A stretch of 7,473 nucleotides of DNA from JAUVIB01 sp964424545 (GTDB lineage Bacteria > Calditrichota > Calditrichia > Calditrichales > Calditrichaceae). Of this stretch, positions 7,269 through 7,473 are shown one piece after another. The position numbers were made by a program, and so were the translations under genes. The stretch covers positions 1-7,473 of the forward strand of contig CAYRJN010000187.1 in NCBI GenBank assembly GCA_964424545.1, given 5' to 3'. The notes under the pieces are model-generated. The model was not told the DNA's origin. It did not search any database and was given only the letters and a program-made list of their open reading frames with translations. Each line of letters starts with the position of its first letter. Within the stretch, counting starts at the first letter, position 1.

Positions 7269-7311
7269 TTACGGAACGTAAGCAATAATTTTAACAATTT
7301 CCGATGCGGAA
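7269..7311. promoter_or_regulatory. Pair of related 13-base palindromes upstream of the kinase gene
   Basis: TTACGgaaCGTAA (7269-7281) and TTCCGatgCGGAA (7299-7311) are perfect 5-3-5 palindromes sharing the pattern TTmCG-N3-CGkAA. Their centres are 30 bases apart, close to three helical turns, and the nearer one ends 18 bases before the kinase start codon. This is the layout of an operator pair for a dimeric regulator. A weak promoter-like pair (TTGTTA at 7297-7292, then CGTAAT at 7273-7268) would place the nearer site over the -10. No binding protein can be named. Confidence 0.4.
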
Positions 7312-7473
7312 TAGAATGAAAATTGAATATCCAGCATCTAAATTCAAAGTTTCTCATTGGTCATTATTCCATATTCTTCATTTAAAAAAATGAATTTCCA
7401 ACCAATGACTGTTTTACGCCCAATATTTAGATTTTTAGAGAATCAATCATTTTAATAGCTTTAACAAATCATT
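7312..7473. other. AT-rich non-coding stretch at the right edge with nested inverted repeats
   Basis: No credible gene is seen here. The outer arms TCATTGGT (7354-7361) and ACCAATGA (7401-7408) are exact reverse complements, and inside them TTCATTT (7377-7383) and AAATGAA (7388-7394) form a 7-base stem with a 4-base loop. The CATTGGTCATTATTCC and GAATATCCAGCATC style wording resembles the degenerate intergenic repeats seen in several environmental bacterial lineages; that resemblance is from memory, not from a search. It could also serve as a terminator for a gene beyond the edge. Confidence 0.3.

Noticed and set aside
7316..7393. Short plus-strand frame of 25 codons starting MKIEYPASKFK
   Set aside because: It has no ribosome site, lies in a low-complexity spacer with inverted repeats, and such wording is typical of translated intergenic repeats.

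Overview
The window holds five well-supported genes, one plausible small gene, and AT-rich spacers. It reads as bacterial chromosome: moderate to low G+C, compact, with genes in strand blocks. I see no tRNA, rRNA, CRISPR array, transposase or phage gene. The largest protein has a Gram-negative style signal peptide and an FG-GAP/ASPIC (CRTAC-type) sensor. Such proteins are common in Bacteroidota, Calditrichota, Ignavibacteria, Planctomycetota and Acidobacteriota, so an FCB-type or related lineage is likely. This is an inference, and I cannot name a species.

Left block (positions 7-3021, all minus strand): a lactate-utilisation type iron-sulfur module, read from right to left. lutC (LUD-domain protein) comes first. 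A 194-base gap with a possible promoter follows, then lutB (LUD domain plus two 4Fe-4S motifs), which overlaps by 8 bases a CCG-domain iron-sulfur protein. LutABC complexes oxidise L-lactate to pyruvate and pass the electrons to the respiratory chain. Two things differ from the textbook operon. The order is C-B-A instead of A-B-C, and the A-like subunit has lost the cysteines of its first CCG half. It looks more like the C-terminal module of FAD-linked (D-lactate/glycolate type) oxidases, so a flavoprotein partner may lie beyond the left edge.

Middle (3176-3964, plus strand): a short-chain dehydrogenase/reductase gene divergent from lutC, with a strong GGAGG ribosome site. Its catalytic Tyr-xxx-Lys is replaced by Ser-xxx-Arg, which puts it in an atypical SDR branch. 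Its link to the lactate genes is unproven.

Right block (3976-7250, minus strand): a 1039-residue membrane histidine kinase. Its exported part is a seven-blade FG-GAP propeller plus an ASPIC/UnbV domain, followed by three membrane helices, a GAF-like region, a coiled coil and a complete HisKA/HATPase core. No response regulator is encoded here. Directly behind the kinase stop lies an open frame of about 49 codons with coding-like content that fills the space before the SDR gene. Upstream of the kinase are two related 13-base palindromes 30 bases apart, then a non-coding AT-rich stretch with nested inverted repeats running to the window edge.
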